Below, one piece after another: positions 15,163 through 24,489 of a stretch of 64,000 nucleotides of DNA (positions within the stretch are counted from its first letter, which is position 1; each line of letters begins with the position of its first letter). The notes beneath the pieces are model-generated. The model worked only from the letters and a program-made list of their open reading frames with translations, had not been told where the DNA came from and did no database searches. Made by a program: the position numbers and the translations under genes. This DNA is from Candidatus Krumholzibacteriota bacterium (GTDB lineage Bacteria > Krumholzibacteriota > Krumholzibacteriia > JAJRXK01). The stretch spans positions 72,172 to 136,171 of the forward strand of contig JAJRXK010000108.1 in NCBI GenBank assembly GCA_024276305.1. The letters run 5' to 3'.

Positions 15163-16491
15163 ATGACCACTTCCACTTCACCCTCTTCGATCCCCCGATC
15201 CTCGCCGGGAGGGGCGCTGGCGCTCTGGTCCGCCGTGGTCCTGCTGCCGGCGGTGGGGATGGGCTATCTCCGAGACGATTGGCTTCTGCTGTGGAGTGCT
15301 CTCTCCCCGGAGACGGCGCCTGAGGGGGCCACGGGAGTCTTCCCCCGCCCCCTGGCGGCAGCGCAGTGGAAGATGGCCGTCGCCCTGGGCGGGGATGCTC
15401 CCTGGGCCATGCACCTCCTGGCCGGAGTCGGATGGGCGGTCCTGTTGGCGGGGGCCTGGATTTGGCTGGGGCAGCGGCGGGCCGTGCCCCCGGGTGCGCG
15501 GGCCCTCGGCCTGGCTTGGTTCGTGGGCCACGGGGCCCTGGTCGAGCCCCGACTCTGGGCGGCCGCCGCCAATGGGGTGTGGGCCGCGGCCCTGGCGGTG
15601 CTGGTGGTGAGCATGGGTCCCCTCCATCGGCGCAAGTGGCTGTTGGCCCTCCTTCTCTGGACCGGGGCCCTGTTCCACCGGGTGGACGCTCTGGCCCTGG
15701 CCGTTCTGCCCTTGGTGCCGATGCTCTCGGGGGCGACAGGTCGTCGTCGGACGCTGGTGGCCCTGAGCCTGGCGGGAGGGGGAGCCCTGGGTCTGGCCTG
15801 GATGATCTCCCGGGGTGGAGGATGGTCCTTCGATCTCATGGACGCCGGTCGGGCCCTGCGCTTGGTTCTGCTGCCCTACGGGCCGGTGGCTCCGCCGTGG
15901 GCCCGTCAGGCCCTGGGGGGGGTGGCGCTGGCCGGGCTTCTGCTTCTGAGCTGCCAACTGGTCCTTCGCGGTCCGAAACCAGGCCGAAGAGGGGATGGCG
16001 AGGGGTGGTTGGTCTGGGTGGCCGGCAGCATCGTTTTGGCCCAGGGCCTGGTCGATTGGGCGGTGGCCGGCCGCTACCTCCTGGTTCCCCTGTTGTTGGG
16101 GGCCTTGGTTCTGGCGATCCAATTGTCCCGGCATCCGCGGTGGCGGGGGGTGGTCCTGGTCTATCTGATGGTCGAGTTGGTCGCGGTCTACTTCGGCCAC
16201 AGCTCGTCGGAGTTGCGAAGCGTGGCCCAGGCCGAAACCTCTCTCTACCGGCAGGCACGGGCGATGGCTCCGGCCGAGAGCCTGGGAATCATCGACCCGC
16301 CTCGAATGGGTTGGCAGAGCAGTGCGGCGGATCTGGAGAACATCGTGTCGACTGCCTGGGGGCGGGAGGTCGGAGTTCGACTGGATCCCGGAGATGAAGC
16401 ATTTCCCTGGCCCCGGTTGCGGTGGGAGGGGGCGGTCCGACGGTGGACGGGGCCGGCGGAGCAGCCGGAATCCACTAATCTGAACCCATGA
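15163..16491 (+). CDS. Polytopic membrane protein, unknown function
   Basis: A protein of 442 residues with roughly ten hydrophobic segments from residue 17 to about 350 and a soluble C-terminal tail of about 80 residues. YLRDDWLLLWSAL near the N-terminus, followed by a His-rich loop, resembles the first periplasmic loop of GT-C fold glycosyltransferase-like and related proteins, but I see no diagnostic motif. ATG at 15163 follows the divergent region; ribosome-binding site weak. Its stop overlaps the ATG of the cysteine desulfurase gene, so the two are probably translated together. Function not assigned. Confidence 0.7.
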   Translation: MTTSTSPSSIPRSSPGGALALWSAVVLLPAVGMGYLRDDWLLLWSALSPETAPEGATGVFPRPLAAAQWKMAVALGGDAPWAMHLLAGVGWAVLLAGAWIWLGQRRAVPPGARALGLAWFVGHGALVEPRLWAAAANGVWAAALAVLVVSMGPLHRRKWLLALLLWTGALFHRVDALALAVLPLVPMLSGATGRRRTLVALSLAGGGALGLAWMISRGGGWSFDLMDAGRALRLVLLPYGPVAPPWARQALGGVALAGLLLLSCQLVLRGPKPGRRGDGEGWLVWVAGSIVLAQGLVDWAVAGRYLLVPLLLGALVLAIQLSRHPRWRGVVLVYLMVELVAVYFGHSSSELRSVAQAETSLYRQARAMAPAESLGIIDPPRMGWQSSAADLENIVSTAWGREVGVRLDPGDEAFPWPRLRWEGAVRRWTGPAEQPESTNLNP

Positions 16492-17645
16492 ACGCTTCGC
16501 CTGGAATCTACTTCGACAACGCGGCCACCACCCGTCCGGACGAAAGGGTGCTGGAGTCGATGTTGGCGGTGTGGCGGGAGGACTGGGGCAATCCGGCCAG
16601 TGGCCATCGGTGGGGACACCGGGCCCAACGTCACCTTCTCGGAGCTCGCCGGGAGGTCGCCGAGCTCTTCGGGCGTCGGCCGGCGGATGTGGTCTTCACT
16701 TCGGGAGCCACCGAATCCGACAACTTGGCCTTGAGGGGGGTGATGGCCCGGGCCGAAGCCGGGGAGTGCCTCCTGGTCAGCAGCGTGGAACACCCGGCGG
16801 TGGCCGAGGTGGCCGATGCCCTGGCCGAGGAGGGCAGAATTCGGGTCCGACGCATCGGGGTGGATGCGCAGGGCCGGCTGCGTCTCGACGATCTGGAGAG
16901 GGCTCTCGAGGCTGGGAGGGTGCGACTGGTCTCGGTGCTGGCGGTGAACAACGAGACCGGAGTGGTGCAGGACCTGCCCGCCATCGCCGAGCGGGTCCAC
17001 GCCGCGGGAGCTTGGCTCCACGTGGATGCGGTGCAGGCGGTGGGAAAGATCCCGCGGGCGTCCTACGCTCCGGTGGCGGATCTCCTTTCGGTCAGCGCAC
17101 ACAAGGTGCATGGCATCAAGGGAAGTGGGGCACTTCTTCTTCCCCGTCGCCTCCAGCTTCGCCCCTTGGTCCACGGCGGCGGGCACCAACGGGGTCGCCG
17201 GCCGGGGACGGAGAGTGCGGCGCAAGCGGTGGGACTGGCGACGGCTCTCCGCCTGGCGGTGGAGTCGCGGGCCGAGGCGGCACCGCGGATGGAGTCTCTG
17301 CGCCGACGGCTCGAAGCGGGCCTGCACGATCTCCCCGGTCTCAGGATCACCGCTGCCGACGCCCCCCGAGCTCCCCACATCCTCCATCTGACTCTGGCCG
17401 GGCTGGAGGCCGAGCCCCTGCAGATCCGCTTGGATCGCCAGGGGATTGCGGTGTCGGTGGGATCGGCCTGCAGCACCGGGGCGGTCAGCGCCAGCGCGGT
17501 GCTCCAAGCCATGGGAATCGAGGAGGATCGACTCCACGGGGCCCTGCGCATCTCCCTCTCGCGGGAGAGCACCGAGGCGGAAGTGGAGCGGATGCTGGAG
17601 CTCTTCCCCCGGGAACTCCAAGAACTGCGGGCCGCGACCGCCTGA
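16488..17645 (+). CDS. Cysteine desulfurase (NifS/IscS class)
   Basis: A PLP-dependent enzyme of 385 residues that removes sulfur from cysteine for iron-sulfur clusters, thio-tRNA or cofactors. It starts with IYFDNAATTRPD, carries SGATESDNLA, EHPAV, the PLP lysine in SAHKVHGIKG and the active-site cysteine in GSACSTG on the mobile loop. The Cys loop is of the IscS/NifS type with an SACSTG core. The start overlaps the upstream membrane-protein stop (ATGA); a TAATCT element lies 6 nt before the ATG and might drive a leaderless transcript. No iscU or tRNA thiolase lies next to it, so its acceptor is not clear from context. Confidence 0.9.
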   Translation: MNASPGIYFDNAATTRPDERVLESMLAVWREDWGNPASGHRWGHRAQRHLLGARREVAELFGRRPADVVFTSGATESDNLALRGVMARAEAGECLLVSSVEHPAVAEVADALAEEGRIRVRRIGVDAQGRLRLDDLERALEAGRVRLVSVLAVNNETGVVQDLPAIAERVHAAGAWLHVDAVQAVGKIPRASYAPVADLLSVSAHKVHGIKGSGALLLPRRLQLRPLVHGGGHQRGRRPGTESAAQAVGLATALRLAVESRAEAAPRMESLRRRLEAGLHDLPGLRITAADAPRAPHILHLTLAGLEAEPLQIRLDRQGIAVSVGSACSTGAVSASAVLQAMGIEEDRLHGALRISLSRESTEAEVERMLELFPRELQELRAATA

Positions 17646-17687
17646 TCGCTCGCGTTGGGGCGGTCCCATCCCTACACTGTGGCGGCC

Positions 17688-20600
17688 ATGCATTCCCGCA
17701 GCTCTCCTTCCCCGGCCGAAGTCGCATCGTCTGCTCTGGCGGCACCGGAACCCGACCACCTCCTGGACGGGGTGGTGGAGGTGGTGGGGGCCACCGCGCT
17801 GCGGGAGGGGAATCTGGCCCTCGGAGGTCTGCAGGGCGGCAGCCCCAGCGCGGTCCTCGCGGCGGGATTTCGGGAGGCTCCCGGGCATTGGCTGGTGGTG
17901 ACTGCGGACCTGGCTTCGGCGGAGGCCCTCTGCGACGATCTGGAGATGTGGGGAGTGGGGAAGGTCCATTACCTTCCCGAATTGGAAGTGCTGCCCTTCG
18001 ATCGGAAGTCTCCCACCCGGGAGATCCTCGCCAGTATCCAGGCCGGACTGCAATCGCTCGACCGCGGGGAACGCGGATTCTACGTCACCACGATCTATGG
18101 TCTGCGTCACAAGGTCATGGCCCCGTCGACGCTGCGCGCTCATCGCCTCCGCCTGCGGGTCGGAGATTCGATCGACACCGAAGAGATCGGAGCGCGGCTG
18201 GCGGCTCTGGGCTATCGCCCCGCGGGAGTGGTCGAAGTTCCCGGAGACATGGCGGTGCGAGGAGGGCTCCTCGACATCTACTCGCCGGCCGGGAATCTCC
18301 CGCTGAGAATCGAACTCTTCGCCGATGAGATCGAGTCCATTCGCACCTTCCAGCCCCACGATCAACGCAGCCGACAGAGCCTGGACGAGGCCCTGATCCT
18401 GCCCGCCGGACCCCTGGTGATCGATGACGACACTCTTCTCGAGGCCTTGGCCCGCATCGAATCCAACCGGGAAGTCAGCGAGGACGACCGCACCGAACTC
18501 ATCGAGCGCCTCCAGGACCGGCTGCACTTCTCGGGGCTCGAGGGATTGGCGCCGCTCTTCCATCCTCAGGCGACCTACCTCGACTACCTCGGGGCTTCCG
18601 CGGAGTCCTCGGTGGTGGTCTGGTACGGGCCCGACGACCTCGCCGATCGGGCCCAGGACCTGCAGACCGAGGCCGAGCGGGTGCGGCGGGAGCGGATCGG
18701 GCGTGGAGATCCCGTCCCTGCTCTCGACGAAGTGCTCGCGAGCGGTGAAGAGATCGCGGCCGCCGCGCGAGCGGCGCGGAATTGGTGGTTGGGATCGGTG
18801 GTGGTGGCCGGAACCGCCCCCCTGCCCTATGGCCCCGTTCCGGGCACTTCGGTCCAATCCGTGAGCACTTCCGCCCACCACCATGGACTGGGGGATGTGG
18901 GGGCGGTGGTTCAGGACGCCCGGAAGTGGAGCGCGGCCGGGATCGAAACCTGGATCGTCTGCGACAACCGGGGTCAGGCCAATCGGCTCTCGGAATTGGT
19001 GGAAGAGTTCTCCCCTGCCGAGGAGGCGGTGCGCCTGCGCATCGAAGTCGCTTCGTTGAGAGAGGGCTTCTTGTGGGAGGACGCGCGGATCGCGATCGTC
19101 ACCGATCGCGAGCTTTTCGAGCGCTACCAGCGGCGCAATCGTCGCAGCCGATTTCGGGGCACCGGAAGAGTGGCCGATCCCACCGCTCTCAAGCCGGGGG
19201 ACTACTGTGTCCATGTCGATCACGGCGTGGCGCGCTTCCTGGGTCTGCGTTCGATCACCGCCGATGGCATCGAGAGCGAATGCCTCTTGCTCGAGTATGC
19301 GGATCGTGACCGACTCTACGTGCCGACCGACCATCTCCTCCTCGTCGAGCGCTATGATGTGCCCGACGGGCACGAGATCAAGTTGCACAAACTCGGAGGC
19401 GTGAGCTGGGAGCGGGCCAAGAAGCGTGCGCGCAAGGCCATTCTGGCCATGGCCCAAGAACTCCTGTCGCTCTACGCCGCTCGCAGTGCTCTGCCGGGAT
19501 TCGCCTTCGCGCCGGACACCCACCTCCAGCGCGAGATGGAACACTCTTTTCTCCACGAGGAGACTCCCGACCAACTCACTGCGGTCGAGGCGGTGAAGGC
19601 CGACATGGAGAGGCCTCAGCCCATGGATCGACTCGTCTGCGGAGACGTGGGATTCGGCAAGACCGAGGTTGCGATGCGCGCGGCCTTCAAGGCGGTGCAG
19701 AACCACAAGCAAGTGGCGGTGCTCTGTCCCACCACCATCCTGGCCGAACAACACGGGGAGACCTTCGGTCAGCGCATGCGCGAGTTCCCGGTGCGCATCG
19801 AAGTCCTGAGTCGGTTCAAGTCCGCCAAGGAACAACGGGAGATCATCGCGCGGGTGAAGAAGGGGCAGGTGGACATCCTCATCGGAACCCATCGCCTCCT
19901 GGGCCGGGACGTCGTCTTCTCGGATCTGGGTCTGGTGGTGGTCGACGAAGAGCAGCGCTTCGGGGTGCGTCACAAGGAGCGCCTCAAACAGATGCGCAAG
20001 CAGGTCGACGTCCTCACTCTGAGTGCGACCCCCATCCCGAGGACTCTGCACTTGGCGCTGATGGGCGCGCGGGACCTCTCGATCATCGCGACCCCGCCTC
20101 GGGACCGCCTCCCCATTCTCACCGAAGTCGTGGGTTTCAGCGATGAGACCATGGCCGAAGCCATCCGTCGCGAGATGCATCGAGGCGGTCAGGTCTTCTT
20201 CGTCCACAATCGGGTCGAGACCATCGAAGCCATGGGAGCTCTGGTGGAGAGACTGGTCCCCGAGTGCTCGGTCCTCGTGGCTCACGGGCAGATGCCCGAA
20301 GCTCAACTCGAGACCATCATGCGCGATTTCAATGGGGGGGAGGCCGATGTTCTGGTCACGACCATGATCATCGAGAGCGGTTTGGACATGCCCAATGTGA
20401 ACACCATTCTCATCGACCGTGCGGACCGATTCGGCCTGGCCCAACTCCATCAGCTCCGCGGTCGCGTGGGGCGCAGCCGCCATCAGGCCTACGCCTATCT
20501 GATGGTACCTCCCGGCCAGACTCTCTCCCGGGATGCCCGGGCCCGTCTGGCGGCCATTCGAGAGTTCACCGACCTCGGGAGTGGGTATGGAGTCGCGCTT

Positions 20601-21215
20601 CGGGATCTGGAGATCCGCGGTTCGGGCAATGTGCTGGGAGAGGACCAGTCGGGACAGATCACCGCCATCGGATTCGACCTCTACTGCAGGATGCTCGAAG
20701 AGGAGATTCGTGAGCTCAAGGGCGAGGGTCTCCCCCGGCTGGCCGACGTGCGGGTGGACCTGCGCCTGTCGGCCTTCCTCCCCGACGAATACATGGCCGA
20801 TCCCGAAGTGAAGATCCGCTGGTATCGGGAGCTGGGCCGGGTGAGCGACGAGCGTCGCCTCGACTCCCTGCAGGCGGAATTGGAGGATCGCTTCGGAGCA
20901 TTGCCTCCGCCGACCCTCCATCTGGCGGATCTGACTCGGCTCAAACTCCGCTGTCTCGAGGCCGGAATCGTCGAAGTCAAAGGCCTTCGCCGGGGTGTTC
21001 GCTTTGTTTTCGCTGGCGACCGGTGCCCCCGACCGGCTATGATGGAACGTCTGGTCGCGGGAACTGGGCTCCCCTCTCTGACGTTTCATGCCGTGCAGGG
21101 GTTGCAGATCACCGCAGACATCCCTCGCGAACAGTGGTTGCCTGGCGCTCTGGTGGTGGCGGGCCGGTTGGCCGATGGGGTGCGAGCGACTGCGGAGTCC
21201 GCGACTCGATCTTGA
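17688..21215 (+). CDS. mfd: Transcription-repair coupling factor Mfd
   Basis: A protein of 1,175 residues, slightly longer than E. coli Mfd (1,148). Mfd removes stalled RNA polymerase at lesions and recruits UvrA. Order: UvrB-like N-terminal module with PELEVLPFDRKSPTREI; RNA-polymerase-interaction domain with GDYCVHVDHGVARFLGL (about residue 505); superfamily 2 translocase with Walker A GDVGFGKTEV (about 652), DEEQRFG and ATPIPRT; TRG-type motif region around GRVGRSRHQAYAYL; and a C-terminal domain. The ATG at 17688 is preceded by a TACACT element 9 nt upstream and has no ribosome-binding site, consistent with a leaderless message. It lies 42 nt after the cysteine desulfurase. Confidence 0.97.
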   Translation: MHSRSSPSPAEVASSALAAPEPDHLLDGVVEVVGATALREGNLALGGLQGGSPSAVLAAGFREAPGHWLVVTADLASAEALCDDLEMWGVGKVHYLPELEVLPFDRKSPTREILASIQAGLQSLDRGERGFYVTTIYGLRHKVMAPSTLRAHRLRLRVGDSIDTEEIGARLAALGYRPAGVVEVPGDMAVRGGLLDIYSPAGNLPLRIELFADEIESIRTFQPHDQRSRQSLDEALILPAGPLVIDDDTLLEALARIESNREVSEDDRTELIERLQDRLHFSGLEGLAPLFHPQATYLDYLGASAESSVVVWYGPDDLADRAQDLQTEAERVRRERIGRGDPVPALDEVLASGEEIAAAARAARNWWLGSVVVAGTAPLPYGPVPGTSVQSVSTSAHHHGLGDVGAVVQDARKWSAAGIETWIVCDNRGQANRLSELVEEFSPAEEAVRLRIEVASLREGFLWEDARIAIVTDRELFERYQRRNRRSRFRGTGRVADPTALKPGDYCVHVDHGVARFLGLRSITADGIESECLLLEYADRDRLYVPTDHLLLVERYDVPDGHEIKLHKLGGVSWERAKKRARKAILAMAQELLSLYAARSALPGFAFAPDTHLQREMEHSFLHEETPDQLTAVEAVKADMERPQPMDRLVCGDVGFGKTEVAMRAAFKAVQNHKQVAVLCPTTILAEQHGETFGQRMREFPVRIEVLSRFKSAKEQREIIARVKKGQVDILIGTHRLLGRDVVFSDLGLVVVDEEQRFGVRHKERLKQMRKQVDVLTLSATPIPRTLHLALMGARDLSIIATPPRDRLPILTEVVGFSDETMAEAIRREMHRGGQVFFVHNRVETIEAMGALVERLVPECSVLVAHGQMPEAQLETIMRDFNGGEADVLVTTMIIESGLDMPNVNTILIDRADRFGLAQLHQLRGRVGRSRHQAYAYLMVPPGQTLSRDARARLAAIREFTDLGSGYGVALRDLEIRGSGNVLGEDQSGQITAIGFDLYCRMLEEEIRELKGEGLPRLADVRVDLRLSAFLPDEYMADPEVKIRWYRELGRVSDERRLDSLQAELEDRFGALPPPTLHLADLTRLKLRCLEAGIVEVKGLRRGVRFVFAGDRCPRPAMMERLVAGTGLPSLTFHAVQGLQITADIPREQWLPGALVVAGRLADGVRATAESATRS

Positions 21216-21292
21216 GTTTCTCCGCCGACGCGCTGCGCGCCGGCGTTATTCATGAGGCGATGCCTCAAGCGTAGTTTCGAGGAAGATCCAAC

Positions 21293-23050
21293 ATGAGACG
21301 ATCCAACGTCAGAGGCCGCCTGGCCGCCTTCGTTCTCCTCAGCGCAATCCTGGTCGCGATGGGCTGCGGAGAAAAGGACAAGTCCAAGGTGGTGGTGGCC
21401 CGGGTAGGAGACCACGAGGTCACCCTCGACTATTTCGAGCGCAAGATGAACAAGTTTCCCAAGGGGGGCGCACCGGTCGACTTCCTGACCCGGGAGGGTC
21501 GCGAGGAATTCCTCGAGACCATCGTCAACAAAGAAGTCATGGCCATCAAGGCCGAAGAGTTGGGAATGGGAGCCGACGGCAAGGCGGATGAAGCCGCAGA
21601 GAAGCTGGCCGAGCTCCAAGCGGTCCAAACGATGTACGACGAGGTGGTGGCTCCGGCGCAGAATCCGACCGAAGACGAGCTCTACGACTACTACGAGAAC
21701 TTTGCTCGGGTGTTGAACGTGAGCTACATGCTCTTCGACGACCTCGAAGATGCGAAGAATGCCAAGGGCCTCGTCGAGGGGGGCGAGGATTGGTCCGAAG
21801 TCGCACGGCGTTTCGATGCTGGGGATCCGGGCCCGGGCGGAGACTGGAAAGTGGAAATGCGTTATGGCACCGTGGCCGACGAACTCGAGGCGCGAGTGTT
21901 CCGGCTCCCGGTGGGAGCGATCACCGATCCCATCGAGACGGTCTATGGATATTTCATCATCCGGGTCGAAGGTCAGCGGATCGAGAGGGTCGCGCCCTTC
22001 GACGAAATCCGTGACAAGGTTCGGGCGAGTGTCATCAAGCAGAACAGCAAGCTGGCCTTGGAGAAGTTCCGGAACGAGTGCTTCGAGGAATACAACGTCC
22101 AAGTCCATGAAGATGCGCTCCGCATCGTCTTCGACGCTCTGCCCGAGGACGTTCCTCTCACCGAGTCCATCCCCACCGAGGACCTGGCTCCTCTCGATGT
22201 CAAGCCCTCCGATCTGGACAAGGTGTTGCTGAGCTACGCCGATGTGGAGTGGACGATCCGGAGCTTCGCGGATCTCTACGATCAGTTGAATTATCTTGCC
22301 CGGCCTCGCCGCGAGAATCGACTGGGTGGATTGCGCAGCAAGTTGAAGAAGGACTGCATTCGCGAGTTGATGCCCATCGTGGCCCGTGACCGGGGCTACA
22401 TGGAACGGCCCGAAGCGCGCGACGAGTACAAGAACCGCCGGGAACAGCAGATGGTCAACCGGCTCTACGAGGAGACGGTGAAGGGCACGGTCAAGGTCAG
22501 CCGGGAAGAAGTCGAGGCCTATTGGGAGAAGCATCAAGACGAGTTCACCAAGCCCGAGCGCCGCGAGGCGTTGGCTCTGGTCGCTCCCAGCGAGGCCGAG
22601 GGCTTGGCCGCCATGGGGGAAGCCCAGAATGGCGGGGATTGGACCGAGTTGGTGGAGAAGTACTGCATCGACAGCGGACTCAAGCAGGAGAAGGGCAAGC
22701 TCCCGGTCTACACTCCGGAAAGCACCGGTCCCATCGCGGAGCAGGTCTTCCGCATGGGCAACGAGGGAGAGGTCTGCTATCCGGTGGAACTCGGTCCCGA
22801 TCAGTGGCTGGTGGTCAAGCTCCTGAAGATCACCGAGGAAGAGCATCCCTCTCTCGACGACCTTCGGGTCCGGATCGGGCAACTGACGCAGGCCGAGAAG
22901 GAAGAGGCGGCCTTCCAGGAGCGGGTCGCGGAGTGGAAGAGCGGTCTCGACATCGAGGTCTTCCCGGACCGCCTCATGGACGCGGTCTATGATCCGGCCG
23001 AAGCCCCGAATACCCGGGTCCCGGTGATGGCTCCGAACCAAGGGGGATGA
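21293..23050 (+). CDS. Periplasmic peptidyl-prolyl isomerase-type lipoprotein (parvulin/PpiD-like)
   Basis: A protein of 585 residues with a lipoprotein signal (AILVAMGC, mature Cys at about residue 25) and a SurA/PrsA-like N-terminal chaperone region (VGDHEVTLDYFERKM). Two rotamase-like stretches are recognisable: around residues 140-230 (LEDAKNAKGLVEGGEDWSEVARRFD..., PVGAITDPIETVYGYFIIRVE) and around 430-530 (NGGDWTELVEKYC..., GNEGEVCYPVELGPDQWLVVKLL). It probably folds or escorts outer-membrane and periplasmic proteins. ATG at 21293 with GAGGAAG about 8 nt upstream; a 6-bp hairpin (TGAGGC/GCCTCA) lies just upstream at 21253-21267. surA follows after 4 nt, suggesting a coupled chaperone operon. 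Confidence 0.8.
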   Translation: MRRSNVRGRLAAFVLLSAILVAMGCGEKDKSKVVVARVGDHEVTLDYFERKMNKFPKGGAPVDFLTREGREEFLETIVNKEVMAIKAEELGMGADGKADEAAEKLAELQAVQTMYDEVVAPAQNPTEDELYDYYENFARVLNVSYMLFDDLEDAKNAKGLVEGGEDWSEVARRFDAGDPGPGGDWKVEMRYGTVADELEARVFRLPVGAITDPIETVYGYFIIRVEGQRIERVAPFDEIRDKVRASVIKQNSKLALEKFRNECFEEYNVQVHEDALRIVFDALPEDVPLTESIPTEDLAPLDVKPSDLDKVLLSYADVEWTIRSFADLYDQLNYLARPRRENRLGGLRSKLKKDCIRELMPIVARDRGYMERPEARDEYKNRREQQMVNRLYEETVKGTVKVSREEVEAYWEKHQDEFTKPERREALALVAPSEAEGLAAMGEAQNGGDWTELVEKYCIDSGLKQEKGKLPVYTPESTGPIAEQVFRMGNEGEVCYPVELGPDQWLVVKLLKITEEEHPSLDDLRVRIGQLTQAEKEEAAFQERVAEWKSGLDIEVFPDRLMDAVYDPAEAPNTRVPVMAPNQGG

Positions 23051-23054
23051 CGCC

Positions 23055-24404
23055 TTGAACCGGCCACCGCTTTCGGGACTGGCTTCGTGGGTCCTCGCCG
23101 GAGCAATTCTCTGGGGAGGCGTGGTGGCGGTGGAGGCTCGAGAGGCAGGAGGTGCCGAGGATTCGGCCACCTCCAGTCCTCAGCTCGTGGACCGGATCGT
23201 GGCCATCGTGGATCAGGAGCCGATTCTGCAGAGCGATTTGGAGCTCGAGATTCAGAACTATGTTTTCGAGGCCCGCAGCGCGAAGCGCCCGCTCCCCGAG
23301 GACGAATCGGAGATCTACAAGGTGGTGATGGATCGTCTCGTGGAGTCGAAGCTCCTCGTCGCGAAGGCCAAGCGCGAGGGACTGGTGATCGGCGATGACG
23401 AGCTCGAGGCCGAAGTCGACCGCCGGATGGCCGAAGTGGCGAAACGCTTCGGCGGCGAAGAAGCCCTCCGCCGAGAGCTCGCCGGCTCGGGAATGACCAT
23501 GGAGGATCTGCGCCTGCGCAACCGAGAGGTGACCCGCAACCGTCTCTACTCGATGCGCATCGTCCAGGCCTTCATTCGACCCAAAGTCGAAGTGACGGAC
23601 AACGATGTGCTCGCCTACTACGAGTCGCATCGCGACGAACTCCCCACTCAGCCGACGACCATCGAACTCGCAGCGATTCTCTCGACTCCCCAGCCCGGAG
23701 CCGAGACCGCCGCGCAGATCCAGGCCCGCCTCGATGCTCTGCGCTCCGCACTGGCGGCGGGGGAGAGCTTCGAGGAGTTGGCTCGACGATTCTCCGACGG
23801 CCCCAACGCCGCCCGGGGCGGGTTGCTGGGGACCTTCTCTCGCGGCGATCTCTCCAACCGCATTCTGGAAGAGGCGGCGTGGAGTCTCCCGGTGGGGGAG
23901 ATCTCACCGCCCATCTACACCGATCTGGGCTTGCACTTGCTGCGGGTGGATGCTCGCGACGAGAATCAGGTCACGCTTCGGCACATCTTCTTTCGCATCG
24001 AGATCACCGACGCCGATCGGGAGGAGGCCCGGCGACGGGCTCAACGAGCGGCGGAGTTGGCGCGCAGTGGCCAGGATTTTGCCGAGCTGGTCCGGAAACT
24101 GTCGGATTCCCCGCAGGGTCGGGAAGACGGGGGGCGCCTGGGACGCTTCACTCTCGAGCAATTGAATCCTGACTTTCGGGCCGCGGTGGAGAATCTGGGG
24201 GTCGGAGAAATCTCCGATCCCACTCCGGGCAACGAGGGCTACTACGTCTTCAAGGTGCTCGACCGGCAGGACGGAGAGGTGTATTCCTTCGAGGAGATCG
24301 AAGATCGGTTGCGGAACCTGTTGCTGAACCAGAAGCTCGAGGCCCAGCTCCAGGTCTACCTCGACGAGTTGCGGCGGGAATTCTACATCGAAGTCAAAGC
24401 CTGA
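23055..24404 (+). CDS. surA: Periplasmic chaperone and prolyl isomerase SurA
   Basis: A protein of 449 residues with an N-terminal signal peptide (residues 1-30), a SurA N-domain opening VDRIVAIVDQEPILQSDLE, and two parvulin domains. The first (about 195-290) contains GESFEELARRFSDGPNAARGGLLG and the second (about 300-395) GQDFAELVRKLSDSPQGREDGGRLG, followed by the C-terminal helix LEAQLQVYLDELRREFYIEV. SurA carries unfolded outer-membrane proteins across the periplasm. TTG start at 23055 with GGGGGA about 8 nt upstream, 4 nt after the preceding isomerase gene. Two adjacent prolyl isomerases of this class fit an envelope-assembly operon. Confidence 0.9.
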   Translation: MNRPPLSGLASWVLAGAILWGGVVAVEAREAGGAEDSATSSPQLVDRIVAIVDQEPILQSDLELEIQNYVFEARSAKRPLPEDESEIYKVVMDRLVESKLLVAKAKREGLVIGDDELEAEVDRRMAEVAKRFGGEEALRRELAGSGMTMEDLRLRNREVTRNRLYSMRIVQAFIRPKVEVTDNDVLAYYESHRDELPTQPTTIELAAILSTPQPGAETAAQIQARLDALRSALAAGESFEELARRFSDGPNAARGGLLGTFSRGDLSNRILEEAAWSLPVGEISPPIYTDLGLHLLRVDARDENQVTLRHIFFRIEITDADREEARRRAQRAAELARSGQDFAELVRKLSDSPQGREDGGRLGRFTLEQLNPDFRAAVENLGVGEISDPTPGNEGYYVFKVLDRQDGEVYSFEEIEDRLRNLLLNQKLEAQLQVYLDELRREFYIEVKA

Positions 24405-24434
24405 GGCGAGCGATCGGCGCAGCTGGCCCCCGAG

Positions 24435-24463
24435 TTGCACCGGGCGGGACACCCGCCGAATCT
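24435..24463 (+). promoter_or_regulatory. Possible promoter overlapping a hairpin before ftsE
   Basis: TTGCAC (24435-24440), 17 bp, then GAATCT (24458-24463). A GGCGGG-ACA-CCCGCC hairpin (24443-24457) fills the spacer, so the same DNA may serve as a weak terminator for surA. Both readings are tentative; there is no T-run. Confidence 0.3.
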
Positions 24464-24489
24464 GTGGCGCGACCCGAGCCGAGGGAATC

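Noticed and set aside
16245-21089. A 1,614-codon open frame on the minus strand opposite the cysteine desulfurase and mfd
   Set aside because: It is a by-product of high GC codon use in the plus-strand genes. No domain motifs, and both genes opposite are unmistakable.
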